In this document: in pieces, positions 1-9,448 of the stretch
Position numbering within the stretch: the first letter of the stretch is position 1
Layout of the letters: the number at the start of each line of letters is the position of its first letter
NCBI RefSeq assembly: GCF_003002825.1
Contig: NZ_PVTE01000004.1
Coordinates: forward strand, 186,001-250,000
DNA: 64,000 nt
Reading direction: 5' to 3'
From: Spirosoma oryzae
Lineage (GTDB): Bacteria; Bacteroidota; Bacteroidia; Cytophagales; Spirosomataceae
Made by a program: the position numbers and the translations under genes
The notes under the pieces: model-generated
Database searches by the model: none
What the model was told of the DNA's origin: nothing
What the model saw: the letters and a program-made list of their open reading frames with translations, nothing else

Positions 1-527
1 GCTGGCTGTTGCCGCTGATCAGCTTGCTGGTCAGGCTTTCGTCGCCCGGTCCGGCCCTGTTCATGCAACTTCGGATGGGCCGGGGTGGCATTCCGTTTCG
101 GTGTCTGAAATTCCGCACGATGACTTATTCGAAAGATGCAGAATTCCGGCAGGCCGTCCGCAACGACCCACGGGTCACGAAGCTGGGCGCGTTTCTGCGC
201 CGAACCAGTCTCGACGAGTTACCGCAGCTCATCAACGTACTGCTCGGGCAGATGAGCCTGGTCGGCCCACGCCCGCACCCGCTCCGGCTCGACGCCCAGC
301 ACTGGCACACGATGCCGGGCTACGTCGATCGCTATGCTGTCCGTCCCGGCATCACGGGGCTGGCGCAGTCGCGGGGAAGTCGGGGCGAAACGGCGCACCC
401 GATTCAGATGGCGCACCGCATCCGCTATGACCTGCTCTACATCCGCAAACAGTCGATCGGGCTGGACCTGCAAATCTGCTTCTGGACACTTCTCAACATG
501 GTCCGGGGCGACGACAAAGCCTGGTAG
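1..527 (+). CDS. Undecaprenyl-phosphate sugar phosphotransferase, C-terminal part (5' end outside window)
   Basis: The frame is open to the left edge, so the N-terminal membrane part lies outside the window. What remains is the catalytic domain of the bacterial sugar transferase family (WcaJ/WbaP type), with the LKFRTM motif, then [19 protein letters not shown] and the MSLVGPRPH motif. These enzymes transfer a sugar-1-phosphate to undecaprenyl phosphate on the inner face of the cytoplasmic membrane and start a repeat unit. It sits 18 bp before a flippase, which fits its being the first step of the polysaccharide locus. The family is clear; the sugar used cannot be read from this part. Confidence 0.93.
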   Translation, partial: WLLPLISLLVRLSSPGPALFMQLRMGRGGIPFRCLKFRTMTYSKDAEFRQAVRNDPRVTKLGAFLRRTSLDELPQLINVLLGQMSLVGPRPHPLRLDAQHWHTMPGYVDRYAVRPGITGLAQSRGSRGETAHPIQMAHRIRYDLLYIRKQSIGLDLQICFWTLLNMVRGDDKAW

Positions 528-545
528 TCTCAACGCTGAACACAC

Positions 546-2003
546 ATGAAGCTGACCTACAAAAATTCGCTGAGTGGTATTGGGCAGCTGGTACTGACGG
601 GCGTCCTGACCTTTATCAGCATTCCGGTATTCATCCGGGTACTGGGCGAAGAAGCCTACGGTGCTTTCTCCATCGTAACGCTGGCTGGCAATTTAAACAT
701 ATTCGTCAACCTCGGCCTGAACTCGGCGCTGCTGAAATTTCTCTGTGTGCAGGGTCGTTCAAAAGAATCGGACTACGACATTGCCGCTACCCTGTTGCTG
801 CTGCTGGTTATCATCGTCCCACTCAGTCTGCTGGCCATCACGTTTCAACAACCTATTCTTCAGCGCTTTCTCGGCTTATCCGATCGTTTGTACGATCAGG
901 TCAGAATCCTGTACCGCTGTGTCGTTTTGGCCAACCTGGTGCTGCTGATCGGGCAGACATTCACGACACTACTCGATTCGCAGCAACGTATCTACCTGAC
1001 GAACATGTACCAGTTCATTTACAGCCTGCTGTACTGGGGCGGTATGATTGGCGTCGTCAGTTTGGGCTACGGCATGCCAGGTATTGGCTGGGCCGTGATC
1101 GGAGCCGCCAGCGTCTGGCTGGTACTGGTTGTTACGGCCGCACTACGACTGTGGGGCATGCCCGACCTGACCGGCTTTCTGACGGAGTTACCCAGAGTCG
1201 CCCGAAAGCAACTGGCATTTGGCGCGAGTGTCTACGGGGCTGGGCTGTTGACCATGCTGTTTGAGCCGATGACGAAGCTACTCGTATCGCGGCTGATTGG
1301 CGTTACCGAAGTAGGGTACCTGGAGATCGCTCACAAAATACGCTCCCAGCTCTGGGCGGTCATGCAAAAACTGACGTATCCTCTGTACCCGCAGATTGCG
1401 CAACAGACCGACATCGGGGTTATTCATCGGATGATGACTACGTTTCAGAGCCGGATGCTAACGTTACTCGTGCCGTTCCTGCTGTTTTTTTTCCTGGCAT
1501 TCCCCACGGCATTATCGCTCTGGTTACCAAATGCCAATGATGTCACGACACTGGCAACCCTGAGCATTTCGTCGGCCTACATGCTGGGTACCCTTTCCAT
1601 TCCGCCTTACTATTTCCTGATGAGCCATCAGCATGGTAAGAAAACCGTGCTGGTTCAGGCAGTCAACGTAACCGTCAATGGGCTGGTCATTCTGCTCTCG
1701 TACCGATTGTTGGGCTTCAACGGTGTAATCCTGGCTAACTCACTGGCGATTCTAAGTTCACTGACCCTATGCCTGTATTACCAGCGACGATACATTGGCC
1801 CGCTACAGTTTGGCATCCGCAACCAGTGGCTCACCTGGTTGATTCTGATCGCGCTGACCGTTTGTCTCACACTTGTCGAGCAGGAACTTACCAACGCGTT
1901 CGTTCGCATCGGTTTCGTTGGGCTAGCCGCAGTCATCACCTACGCGATTCTGCTACGTCACGACATCGTCCGGCTTTCGTCGCGATCCAGCCAGGTGTTG
2001 TAA
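546..2003 (+). CDS. Wzx-type oligosaccharide flippase (MOP/polysaccharide export superfamily)
   Basis: A 485-residue, strongly hydrophobic protein with about 12-14 predicted membrane segments spread along the whole length. It begins with a short cytoplasmic stretch and an FISIPVFIRVLGEEAYG segment typical of flippases of lipid-linked oligosaccharides. Its role is expected to be moving the undecaprenyl-linked repeat unit across the inner membrane. It follows the sugar transferase by 18 bp and precedes the Wzy-like protein by about 40 bp, so the three are probably co-transcribed. Flippases are too divergent to predict a substrate. Confidence 0.9.
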   Translation: MKLTYKNSLSGIGQLVLTGVLTFISIPVFIRVLGEEAYGAFSIVTLAGNLNIFVNLGLNSALLKFLCVQGRSKESDYDIAATLLLLLVIIVPLSLLAITFQQPILQRFLGLSDRLYDQVRILYRCVVLANLVLLIGQTFTTLLDSQQRIYLTNMYQFIYSLLYWGGMIGVVSLGYGMPGIGWAVIGAASVWLVLVVTAALRLWGMPDLTGFLTELPRVARKQLAFGASVYGAGLLTMLFEPMTKLLVSRLIGVTEVGYLEIAHKIRSQLWAVMQKLTYPLYPQIAQQTDIGVIHRMMTTFQSRMLTLLVPFLLFFFLAFPTALSLWLPNANDVTTLATLSISSAYMLGTLSIPPYYFLMSHQHGKKTVLVQAVNVTVNGLVILLSYRLLGFNGVILANSLAILSSLTLCLYYQRRYIGPLQFGIRNQWLTWLILIALTVCLTLVEQELTNAFVRIGFVGLAAVITYAILLRHDIVRLSSRSSQVL

Positions 2004-2044
2004 GTCAGTAGTTAATTTCTATTTACTAGTCTACCGTCACGATT

Positions 2045-3454
2045 ATGGTTGGTACAATTCTAACAATAGTGGCTATCGGCCTTTTCTTTTCGAATCGCTT
2101 TTATGGTTCACTACTGATTTTTGTTGGTCTGGCCACGAAAGGCTTTCTCCTCATACCCCAGGAATGGTTACTGGCAGGCTTACCAATTGAGAAGACAAGC
2201 GACATGGCGATCATGTACATTGTAGTGATCTGTCTATTCCGATTTTCGACACTCCAACGGGCTTTTCAACATGACCCTGTTCTCCGCTGGATTTTGATCT
2301 TTATTCTTTTCGTTTTTGTAGACGGCCTGTATAGCCGGTTTATACTGGGTTACGAGCTAAACAGTGTCGTAAGAGTCTTTCGTAACAATTTATTCTTATT
2401 AAGTTTTTTCGTGTTTATGCTGGTCCCGGTGAATGATCTTACTCGCGTATGGCATACACTGGCGATAATCACGTTGGTTCAATGCGTTCTTTTTCTTCTA
2501 CAAATCCCTACCGGAACTGTTCTGCTTGGCGATCCAGAGAGTACAACTATCAACAATATGGAATCCATTGGCTGGGTACGCTATTACAACCTACCCACCT
2601 TTCTGATTCCTACACTATTCTACTATCTGTTTGCCTACGAATACACGAGCAGAGTGGCAAAATGGCTTATTATCGGTCTGCTACTGATTACCGTTGTCGC
2701 ACCAATGCACCGCTCACTTATGCTCATTATAGCTGTAGTTGCCAGTGTGTACATTCTAGCACAACAGACCACCAGTAAACGGTTTTTGTACGTAGCGCTG
2801 TTAATTATTGTTGGTAACGGTGCCATGATGATTGGCTCTATTCAATCCAGAGTAAACGACGGCTTGGCGGACATCAACAAAATACTGATGCCTGGTAGTC
2901 ATGCGGTAACGTACCTTAGTTACGATGCCAGCGATACGTTCACCTACCGAATTGCTCATCTGGCAGAGCGCTTTACATACGTGATAGCGGAACCGGCCCG
3001 CTTACTTTTTGGCATAGGGCTATTGACAGAAGACTCCAAGCAAGCCGGAAAATTGACGTTCGAAGCCGGATTATACAATCAGCATACTGGGGAAATCAGC
3101 CAGGTCGATACAAGTGATATCGCCTGGTCGCTACTGATTCTTTATGTCGGCGTTGTTGGTACTGTGCTATTCATCATTCTTCACGTTCGGCTGTTTCGTT
3201 GTTTTCTTCATCACAGAAATATCCCGATAAGCATCGTTGGGGCACTTACGCTGGGAACCGTCTTTCTGATCTCCTTCACGGGCGTGGAAATCCTGTATGG
3301 TTCGTTTCGAATTAGTATGACCCTGATGCTGGGTATTGCGATAAAAGGCTCCCAGGCGTTAATCGACCGCACTCGCTTACCATACACGGATGCTCCACTC
3401 TTCGCACGTCGCTCCTACCCATCCGTGCCACAGATGGCACAACACAGGATTTAG
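2045..3454 (+). CDS. O-antigen ligase/polymerase-like membrane protein (Wzy candidate)
   Basis: A 469-residue polytopic membrane protein with about 10-12 hydrophobic segments and a long soluble loop around residues 270-365, the layout of Wzy polymerases and WaaL ligases. It lies directly after the flippase, so a polymerase that joins repeat units on the periplasmic side is the most likely role. Sequence conservation in this group is poor and the call rests on topology and context. The DNA is visibly AT-richer than its neighbours, as is common for polymerase genes that vary between strains. The start ATG at 2045 has no strong ribosome-binding site. Confidence 0.75.
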   Translation: MVGTILTIVAIGLFFSNRFYGSLLIFVGLATKGFLLIPQEWLLAGLPIEKTSDMAIMYIVVICLFRFSTLQRAFQHDPVLRWILIFILFVFVDGLYSRFILGYELNSVVRVFRNNLFLLSFFVFMLVPVNDLTRVWHTLAIITLVQCVLFLLQIPTGTVLLGDPESTTINNMESIGWVRYYNLPTFLIPTLFYYLFAYEYTSRVAKWLIIGLLLITVVAPMHRSLMLIIAVVASVYILAQQTTSKRFLYVALLIIVGNGAMMIGSIQSRVNDGLADINKILMPGSHAVTYLSYDASDTFTYRIAHLAERFTYVIAEPARLLFGIGLLTEDSKQAGKLTFEAGLYNQHTGEISQVDTSDIAWSLLILYVGVVGTVLFIILHVRLFRCFLHHRNIPISIVGALTLGTVFLISFTGVEILYGSFRISMTLMLGIAIKGSQALIDRTRLPYTDAPLFARRSYPSVPQMAQHRI

Positions 3455-3685
3455 AAAGTAATCGTGCAAATCACTCCCATTTCGATCTAGTGAGCCATGC
3501 ACAACTAGAAAAGTGGCGGTTCGATTAGACAGAGGGAATGCCCTCACCATTGACCGAATTACGGATATAGCCCGGTAGCCATACCAGCGCATTGGCAGCA
3601 TTCGTACCCATCAATCTGATTCATACAGAGCAGACGGTCACACTAGTAAACGAGTGATGTATAAATCGTAAATCACGAACTACAC

Positions 3686-3958
3686 ATGAATGCTCATCGC
3701 CCTAAGGTATCGATCATAACGCCTTCTTTCAATCAGGGCAGTTTTATCCGGGCCACGATCGAATCGGTACTGGCACAGACATACGCCAATATTGAATACA
3801 TTCTTATTGACGGTGGCTCGACAGACGACACCATGGCGGTCGTTGATGAATACCGCAGACGGATCGACGTGACCATACATCACGCTTATTCGCCCGTTAA
3901 CCAATTAACAGATTGTACCGGCCCGGCGAGCTTGCCGCACGAGTCATTCTCACATTGA
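3686..3958 (+). pseudogene. Truncated family 2 glycosyltransferase (N-terminal remnant)
   Basis: The first ~60 codons match the start of the intact GT2 gene at 4552-5325 almost residue for residue, sharing VSIITPSFNQG, SVLAQTY, NIEY and DGGSTDDTM. After the VVDEYR segment the similarity stops and about 25 unrelated codons lead to a stop. The SDD metal-binding motif and the rest of the GT-A fold are absent, so the product cannot be an active transferase. The DNA of the two copies differs at many sites, so the duplication is not recent. It may still be translated, but it is best read as decayed. Confidence 0.8.
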
Positions 3959-3982
3959 CAACCCACCTAGCAAGTCTACAAT

Positions 3983-4543
3983 ATGAAAGCCGCTATACGA
4001 TCGATTGTCAGCCGGTTTATCGACCGACTACGTGATGAACCGAATCTGCCTAGGCTAAAGAAAATGGGTCTTGTCGTCGGACGTAATCTGAAAATGATGT
4101 CGCAATGCCGAATTGACTTTGCGCATTGCTGGCATATCAGCATCGGCGACGACGTCACGCTGGCTCCCCGCGTTCATATACTGGCCCACGATGCTAGCAT
4201 GCACACGCACCTGGGGTATACCCGAATCGGTAACGTTCGTATCGGCGATCGGGTATTCATCGGAGCTAGTACAACTATTCTACCCGGTGCCGATATCGGT
4301 AACGATTGCATCATTGGGGCTGGCAGTGTCGTCAGCCGAAGTATTCCTGCCGGTTATGTAGCCGCTGGTAACCCAGCCCGAATTCTGATGACCACCGACG
4401 AGTACCTAACCAAACAGCAAGCCCGTATGACCGATGCGAACTGCTTCGACGAGTCGTTTACAGTCTCCCGGCATGTTCAACGGCCACAAAAAGAGCAAAT
4501 GATCACGACGACCGACGAACAGGGCTTTTCATTCGTAAAATAG
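3983..4543 (+). CDS. Hexapeptide-repeat acyltransferase (WcaF/maltose acetyltransferase-like)
   Basis: A 186-residue left-handed beta-helix acyltransferase. Repeats of the form [IV]G-D-x-[VT] run from about residue 53 to 128 (ISIGDDVTL, VRIGDRVFIG, ADIGNDCIIGAGSVV), followed by the usual GNPAR end. His69 in the ILAHDAS segment is placed like the catalytic histidine of this family. These enzymes use acetyl-CoA to O-acetylate sugars, here probably a residue of the repeat unit. It lies between the broken and intact GT2 copies, 8 bp before the latter. The C-terminal ~50 residues are not part of the helix. Confidence 0.88.
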   Translation: MKAAIRSIVSRFIDRLRDEPNLPRLKKMGLVVGRNLKMMSQCRIDFAHCWHISIGDDVTLAPRVHILAHDASMHTHLGYTRIGNVRIGDRVFIGASTTILPGADIGNDCIIGAGSVVSRSIPAGYVAAGNPARILMTTDEYLTKQQARMTDANCFDESFTVSRHVQRPQKEQMITTTDEQGFSFVK

Positions 4544-4551
4544 AACTGCGC

Positions 4552-5325
4552 ATGAGCATGTCATTTCCCAAAGTATCCATTATTACGCCCTCCTTCAATC
4601 AGGGCCATTTTATTGAAGCGACTATCCAGTCGGTACTGGCGCAGACATATCCCAACATCGAATATATCATCGTAGATGGCGGATCAACCGACGACACCAT
4701 GACGGTCGTCGACCGGTACCGCGCCCAACTGGCAACCGTTTTCCACGAACCTGATCGGGGCCAGTCCGACGCGATCAACAAAGGCTTCCGGGCAGCATCC
4801 GGTGAACTCGTCGGCTGGATAAATTCAGATGATATTCTTTACCCAGACTGCGTATCCCGGATGGTCGCCCACTACCGTCAGCACCCCGACGGAGCCGTTT
4901 ATCACAGTGCTGCGCTCGATCAGATCGACGAAGCGGGCAGTCATCTCGTTACCCGATTTGTGTCGATACCCAATCGCGAGCACCTGCTGACCCACAACTA
5001 CGACCTGATTCAGCAGGGGTCATTTTATCCGACGCCCCTTATCCGTCAGGTAGGCTATGTCGACGAAACCATTCATTACTGCATGGACCTGGACCTCTGG
5101 CTCCGTTTATTAAATCACGGCCCAATATACAGCTACGCGAACGAAGCAGTAGCAGGCTTCCGAATGGGCAGCGATACGAAAACGACGACGGGCGGTCACA
5201 GATTCCTATCAGACATTCAGCGGGTACTATTGCGTAATGGCGCACCAGCGACATCACGGGCCGTACTGAAAACCCGGTACTATCAATTCAAACGTCGGGT
5301 AAAGGAAACGGTACGCCTTTCATAA
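4552..5325 (+). CDS. Family 2 glycosyltransferase
   Basis: A 257-residue GT-A fold enzyme. It has the nucleotide-binding start VSIITPSFNQG, the DGGSTDDTM loop near residue 45, an EPDRGQSDAINKG segment and GWINSDD near residue 90, whose SDD is the metal-binding DxD equivalent. Enzymes of this group work in the cytoplasm, adding sugars from NDP-sugars to the lipid-linked repeat unit. The length is normal and the frame intact, unlike the remnant at 3686. The acceptor and donor cannot be inferred. Confidence 0.92.
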   Translation: MSMSFPKVSIITPSFNQGHFIEATIQSVLAQTYPNIEYIIVDGGSTDDTMTVVDRYRAQLATVFHEPDRGQSDAINKGFRAASGELVGWINSDDILYPDCVSRMVAHYRQHPDGAVYHSAALDQIDEAGSHLVTRFVSIPNREHLLTHNYDLIQQGSFYPTPLIRQVGYVDETIHYCMDLDLWLRLLNHGPIYSYANEAVAGFRMGSDTKTTTGGHRFLSDIQRVLLRNGAPATSRAVLKTRYYQFKRRVKETVRLS

Positions 5326-5384
5326 GCTCCCGCCGACATCCTCTTCACGCCTTCGCAGGGCCCACTCCTTACTCAACAAACGCC

Positions 5385-6497
5385 ATGCGTATCGTCCACT
5401 GTCTGTTTACCCTCCGTACGGGCGGAGCACAGATTCTGACGCTGAATCTGCTTAGCGAGCTGGCTGCGGACCATGACGTATCGCTGATCGTAGTCAACGA
5501 CGCACCCATGGCATCGATGCTCGTTGGACTCGATCGGCGAGTCAACGTGCATTTTCTCGACCGCGAGGAAGGCAGCCGCAATCCCCTACCGATCATACGG
5601 CTTAACTGGCTGCTGTATCGACTACGGCCGGACATTGTCCACTGCCACGAGCGAAAGATGATTCAATTGCTCAAAGCAACCCGCGCCAAAACCGTGTACA
5701 CCGTACACGACGTTCAGATTCCGACCGACACGTTCGCCAGCTACGATGCGCTGGCCGCCATCTCGGAGGCTGTAGCCGCAGACGTACAGCAGCGCATCGA
5801 CTTACCCATCCGGCTGATTCACAACGGCGTTCCGATTCATCGTTTCAACCGACGTGCAGACTACCAACTGGCCCCCACTGAGCCAATCCGGCTGGTTCAG
5901 CTCGGCCGGCTGATGCACGAAAAGAAAGGCCAGCATATTCTTCTGGAAGCCCTCGCCATATTGATCCATCAACGTGGCGAAACCCGGCTGAAACTCGATT
6001 TCGTCGGTGAAGGGCCTTCGTTAGATTACCTGAACGAACGGGTGCGGGCTTTACAGATCGACAACTACGTCCGTTTTTCGGGTCATCGCGACTGGACGTG
6101 GCTTCAAGACAACCTATCAACCTATCATTTAGTGATTCAGCCGTCGCTCTACGAAGGGTTTGGCCTGACTGTTGTTGAAGGACTGGCAGCGGGGTTGCCG
6201 GTACTGGCATCTGATGCGGGCGGACCAGCCGAGATCATACGGTCGCTGTCAGGTGGGATGTTGTTTGCCACGGAAGATGCCGGTGCCTGTGCAGATGCGC
6301 TGCTACAGTTGATCCAGGCTTACCGGACACAAACGCTGACCAGCCTGGTTGGCAACCTGGCGCTACCAGCCAACGGCCGGTATTCCATCCGGGCAATGAC
6401 AGATAATTACCTCGACCTATACAAACAGGTCCTGGAGACCAGCACACCAACCACCCGAAAGCCGCTTGCTTCGACTACCTATTCGTCTGCCGCATGA
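5385..6497 (+). CDS. Family 4 glycosyltransferase
   Basis: A 370-residue GT-B fold retaining transferase. The N-terminal half begins MRIVHCLFTLRTGGAQ, a usual glycine-rich acceptor-side loop. The C-terminal half has RLVQLGRLMHEKKGQ near residue 170 and the E-x7-E nucleotide-sugar site in YEGFGLTVVEGLAAG near residue 256. It acts in the cytoplasm in repeat-unit assembly. The stop overlaps the start of the next gene (ATGA at 6494-6497), which shows tight translational coupling with the acetyltransferase. Confidence 0.93.
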   Translation: MRIVHCLFTLRTGGAQILTLNLLSELAADHDVSLIVVNDAPMASMLVGLDRRVNVHFLDREEGSRNPLPIIRLNWLLYRLRPDIVHCHERKMIQLLKATRAKTVYTVHDVQIPTDTFASYDALAAISEAVAADVQQRIDLPIRLIHNGVPIHRFNRRADYQLAPTEPIRLVQLGRLMHEKKGQHILLEALAILIHQRGETRLKLDFVGEGPSLDYLNERVRALQIDNYVRFSGHRDWTWLQDNLSTYHLVIQPSLYEGFGLTVVEGLAAGLPVLASDAGGPAEIIRSLSGGMLFATEDAGACADALLQLIQAYRTQTLTSLVGNLALPANGRYSIRAMTDNYLDLYKQVLETSTPTTRKPLASTTYSSAA

Positions 6498-7027
6498 ACG
6501 TTGTTTCGTTTGTTTTTCAGGATTGGTCCGCCAACACCCGTAACTCAAAGGGGCGGCTCCTGGGCATATTGTTTCGCCTGGCTAACTATGGTCTTGACAA
6601 TCCGGTGATCCGCCTGCTGTTGCTACCGTATCGGCTGCTGTACCGGTTGCTGGTCGAATGGACACTAGGCGTCGAACTACCATACAACACCGTGGTCGGA
6701 CCGGGGCTGCGTATCTACCACGGGCAGGCGCTGGTGGTTCACAAAAACGTTCAGATTGGCCGGAACTGTGTACTCAGGCAGTCGACAACGATTGGCAATG
6801 CTGGCGCAGGCAGTACCTGTCCGGTCATTGGCAATAATGTAAACATCGGTGCCAATGTCTGCATCATCGGCCCAGTTCATATCGGCGACAACGTCGTAAT
6901 CGGGGCAGGCAGTGTCGTCACAAAATCGATCCCGATGGGCTGTACCGTTGTGGGGAACCCCGCTCGAATGCTACGCCGTCATCCTGCCCCCACCGACCTT
7001 GCTTCTTCGCTCACTACCATGCTTTAG
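6494..7027 (+). CDS. Serine acetyltransferase-like hexapeptide acyltransferase
   Basis: A 177-residue protein with a basic, partly hydrophobic N-terminus and a CysE-like left-handed beta-helix from about residue 65 (VVGPGLRIYHG, VQIGRNCVLRQSTTIG, VHIGDNVVIGAGSVV) ending in VVGNPARML. In polysaccharide loci such proteins, like WcaB of colanic acid synthesis, O-acetylate the sugar polymer rather than make O-acetylserine. It overlaps the upstream glycosyltransferase by 4 bp, and its stop overlaps the GTG of the next gene by one base. With the gene at 3983, the locus has two acetyltransferases, so two acetylation positions are possible. Confidence 0.88.
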   Translation: MNVVSFVFQDWSANTRNSKGRLLGILFRLANYGLDNPVIRLLLLPYRLLYRLLVEWTLGVELPYNTVVGPGLRIYHGQALVVHKNVQIGRNCVLRQSTTIGNAGAGSTCPVIGNNVNIGANVCIIGPVHIGDNVVIGAGSVVTKSIPMGCTVVGNPARMLRRHPAPTDLASSLTTML

Positions 7028-8184
7028 TGATTTCCACTGCAATGCTTAATTCTCAATCTGCTCCTCCCGTATCTGCGCCCCCCAACTGGCTGATTCCCCT
7101 CGACACGGCAGAACGCGTGCTGACGGTCGGGCCCGACCATATTAATTACCGGGGTGGTGTGGGTAGTGTAATGAACGTGTATGCCCGGCATTTTGCCACG
7201 TTTAAATACGTCACAACGCATCGGGTCATGGGCAAAGGGAAACTAATTCTTTTTTTCCTGCGGCAGTACCTGCGTTTTGTGCAAACGCTCCTCAACGACC
7301 CACTTATTGCCATTGTCCATATTCAGGCGTCGACGCATGGTAGTTTCTACCGTAAACTACTACTCTTCCTGACGGCTCGCTACATCTTTCGAAAACGGGT
7401 GATTTACCATATGCACGGGTCCCGATTCGTTGAGTTTTACGAGCAGAGCGATCCTGTAAGCAAGCGACTGATTCGGTTCTTAATCGAGAAATCCGACATC
7501 GTGATTGTCCTGTCGACGTACTGGCGCGATTATTTCAATCGGCACTTTCGCGTCCGTCGGCTGGAGATTCTGAACAACATTATTCATCAGCGCGACAAAT
7601 CAGCGGGGTTCCCGACCCGACCAGCGGGTAAACTCCCCGTCAGGCTGCTTTTTCTGGGTGCTATCGGGCAACGCAAAGGCATTTTCGACCTGCTCGACGG
7701 CATCCGGCAGTACCGTGACTCGTTCGAGGGGCGGCTAGTACTCTACGTGGGCGGCAACGGCGAAACGAATCGCCTGCAAAGCTACATCGCCCAGCACCGG
7801 CTGGAATCGATCGTCAAGTTTGAGGGCTGGGTATCCGGCATTCGTAAACATGAACTGCTCAGCACCTGCGACGTGTTTATCCTGCCTTCCTACAACGAAG
7901 GGCTTCCCCTGTCGATCCTGGAAGCCATGAACTACCATTTGCCGATTATTGCCACCCCCGTCGGCGGTACGGCCGAAGTCGTGCATGATGAAGTCAATGG
8001 CTTTCTGATAAACCCAGGTGACCAGAAAGCCATGTGCCAGCGCCTGATGCGCTTCATCGACAATCCGGACCTGATTACGCGGATGGGCGGTGAATCGGGC
8101 CGACTTATTGGCGGCTACCAGCCTGCGGCCGTGTTGCCCCAACTTCATCACTTCTATACTGATTTGCTAAGCAGCGATTTCTGA
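7027..8184 (+). CDS. Family 4 glycosyltransferase
   Basis: A 385-residue GT-B protein. The N-terminal domain carries a GGVGSVMNVYARHF loop near residue 42; the C-terminal domain has LLFLGAIGQRKGIFDLLDG near residue 210 and the E-x7-E motif in YNEGLPLSILEAMN near residue 288. It probably adds one sugar of the repeat unit. Two starts are possible: GTG at 7027, which overlaps the stop of the upstream gene, or ATG at 7042, five codons later; the sequence does not decide. It is the last gene of the tightly packed glycosyltransferase run. Confidence 0.92.
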   Translation: MISTAMLNSQSAPPVSAPPNWLIPLDTAERVLTVGPDHINYRGGVGSVMNVYARHFATFKYVTTHRVMGKGKLILFFLRQYLRFVQTLLNDPLIAIVHIQASTHGSFYRKLLLFLTARYIFRKRVIYHMHGSRFVEFYEQSDPVSKRLIRFLIEKSDIVIVLSTYWRDYFNRHFRVRRLEILNNIIHQRDKSAGFPTRPAGKLPVRLLFLGAIGQRKGIFDLLDGIRQYRDSFEGRLVLYVGGNGETNRLQSYIAQHRLESIVKFEGWVSGIRKHELLSTCDVFILPSYNEGLPLSILEAMNYHLPIIATPVGGTAEVVHDEVNGFLINPGDQKAMCQRLMRFIDNPDLITRMGGESGRLIGGYQPAAVLPQLHHFYTDLLSSDF

Positions 8185-8311
8185 TTCTATCCAGCGACGT
8201 TATCCGTTGACGACCTCAACAATCATAGAATCTTACAGATCGCTGCATTTACCATTCGATATCAATCAGAATACCTATTGACATACTCTTTTCTCTTTGG
8301 AAACATATACT

Positions 8312-9448
8312 ATGAATATTGCATATGTAACGACTTATAATGCGCTGGACATCCACAACTGGTCGGGTCTAGGCTATACAATTGCCAAGGCGTTAGAAGA
8401 GCAGGGAAACTCAATTGATTACATCGGCAATCTCAAGAAGAAAGCCAGTCCGATTCTTCTAGCGAAATCAAAGCTGTACAAAAAGGTCACGGGCAAATCG
8501 CTTGACATTGACAGGCATCCTCAGGTAGTTAAGGGATACTCGGATCAAATAACGTCACTTCTTACCAGTAGAAACGATATAGTTTTCTCACCGGGAACTG
8601 TTCCCATCGCTCTGCTGAAAACGAAGTCGCCAAAGGTTTTCTACACAGACGCAACGTTTGCCGGTATCCTTAATTTCTACGATAAATTTCAACAGCTGTC
8701 TCAACAGGCCATCGACAATGGAAACTACATAGAGCAGTTAGCACTGGATTCGTCAAGCCTTGCTATATATTCCTCTGACTGGGCAGCGCAGACAGCGATT
8801 GATCATTACAACGCAGATCCATCTAAAATAAAAGTCGTTCCATTTGGGGCTAACATACAGACGAGCAGAAATTTACAAACGATAAAATCCATCGTACGCG
8901 CCCGATCTACGAAAGAATGTCATTTGCTGTTTTTAGGAGTCGACTGGGAAAGAAAAGGGGGTGATGTTGCCATCGTCGTAACCAGACTATTAAATGAAGC
9001 TGGATTGAAAACCACACTGCATGTAGCCGGGGTAAAAAATCTCCCCGGCAGTTCCATGCCGGATTTCGTTGTAGACCATGGCTTCATCAGTAAGGCTACC
9101 GCTGAGGGTCGAACTAAACTTGACCAACTTTTTACGCAGAGTCATTTTCTGATACTGCCAACAAAAGCTGATTGCACACCTGTCGTTTTTTCAGAAGCCA
9201 ACTCCTTCGGCTTACCTTGTATTACAACAGACGTTGGCGGTATTAACACAACAATCAGCGACAATATCAACGGAAAAACCTTTTCATTGGCCAGTAGCGA
9301 AACGGAATACGCCGACTATATACACCGCACCTTCAGCGATACTGTGGCTTATAATCAATTAGCCCTTTCCTCCTTCAATGAATATGGAAGCCGCTTGAAC
9401 TGGGCTGTTACAGGAAAGAAACTAACAAAACTACTGAGTGAGCTATAA
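8312..9448 (+). CDS. Family 4 glycosyltransferase, AT-rich
   Basis: A 378-residue glycosyltransferase with a GT-B layout: an N-terminal MNIAYVTTYNALDIHNWSG, CHLLFLGVDWERKGGD near residue 210 and a C-terminal nucleotide-sugar site in DCTPVVFSEANSFGLP near residue 286. The ATG at 8312 is preferred; a TTG five codons upstream is in frame but adds nothing conserved. The codons are visibly AT-richer, and lysine, asparagine and isoleucine more frequent, than in the flanking glycosyltransferases, which suggests separate acquisition. About 125 bp separate it from the previous gene, and a hairpin follows it, so it may be its own unit or the end of the operon. Confidence 0.88.
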   Translation: MNIAYVTTYNALDIHNWSGLGYTIAKALEEQGNSIDYIGNLKKKASPILLAKSKLYKKVTGKSLDIDRHPQVVKGYSDQITSLLTSRNDIVFSPGTVPIALLKTKSPKVFYTDATFAGILNFYDKFQQLSQQAIDNGNYIEQLALDSSSLAIYSSDWAAQTAIDHYNADPSKIKVVPFGANIQTSRNLQTIKSIVRARSTKECHLLFLGVDWERKGGDVAIVVTRLLNEAGLKTTLHVAGVKNLPGSSMPDFVVDHGFISKATAEGRTKLDQLFTQSHFLILPTKADCTPVVFSEANSFGLPCITTDVGGINTTISDNINGKTFSLASSETEYADYIHRTFSDTVAYNQLALSSFNEYGSRLNWAVTGKKLTKLLSEL

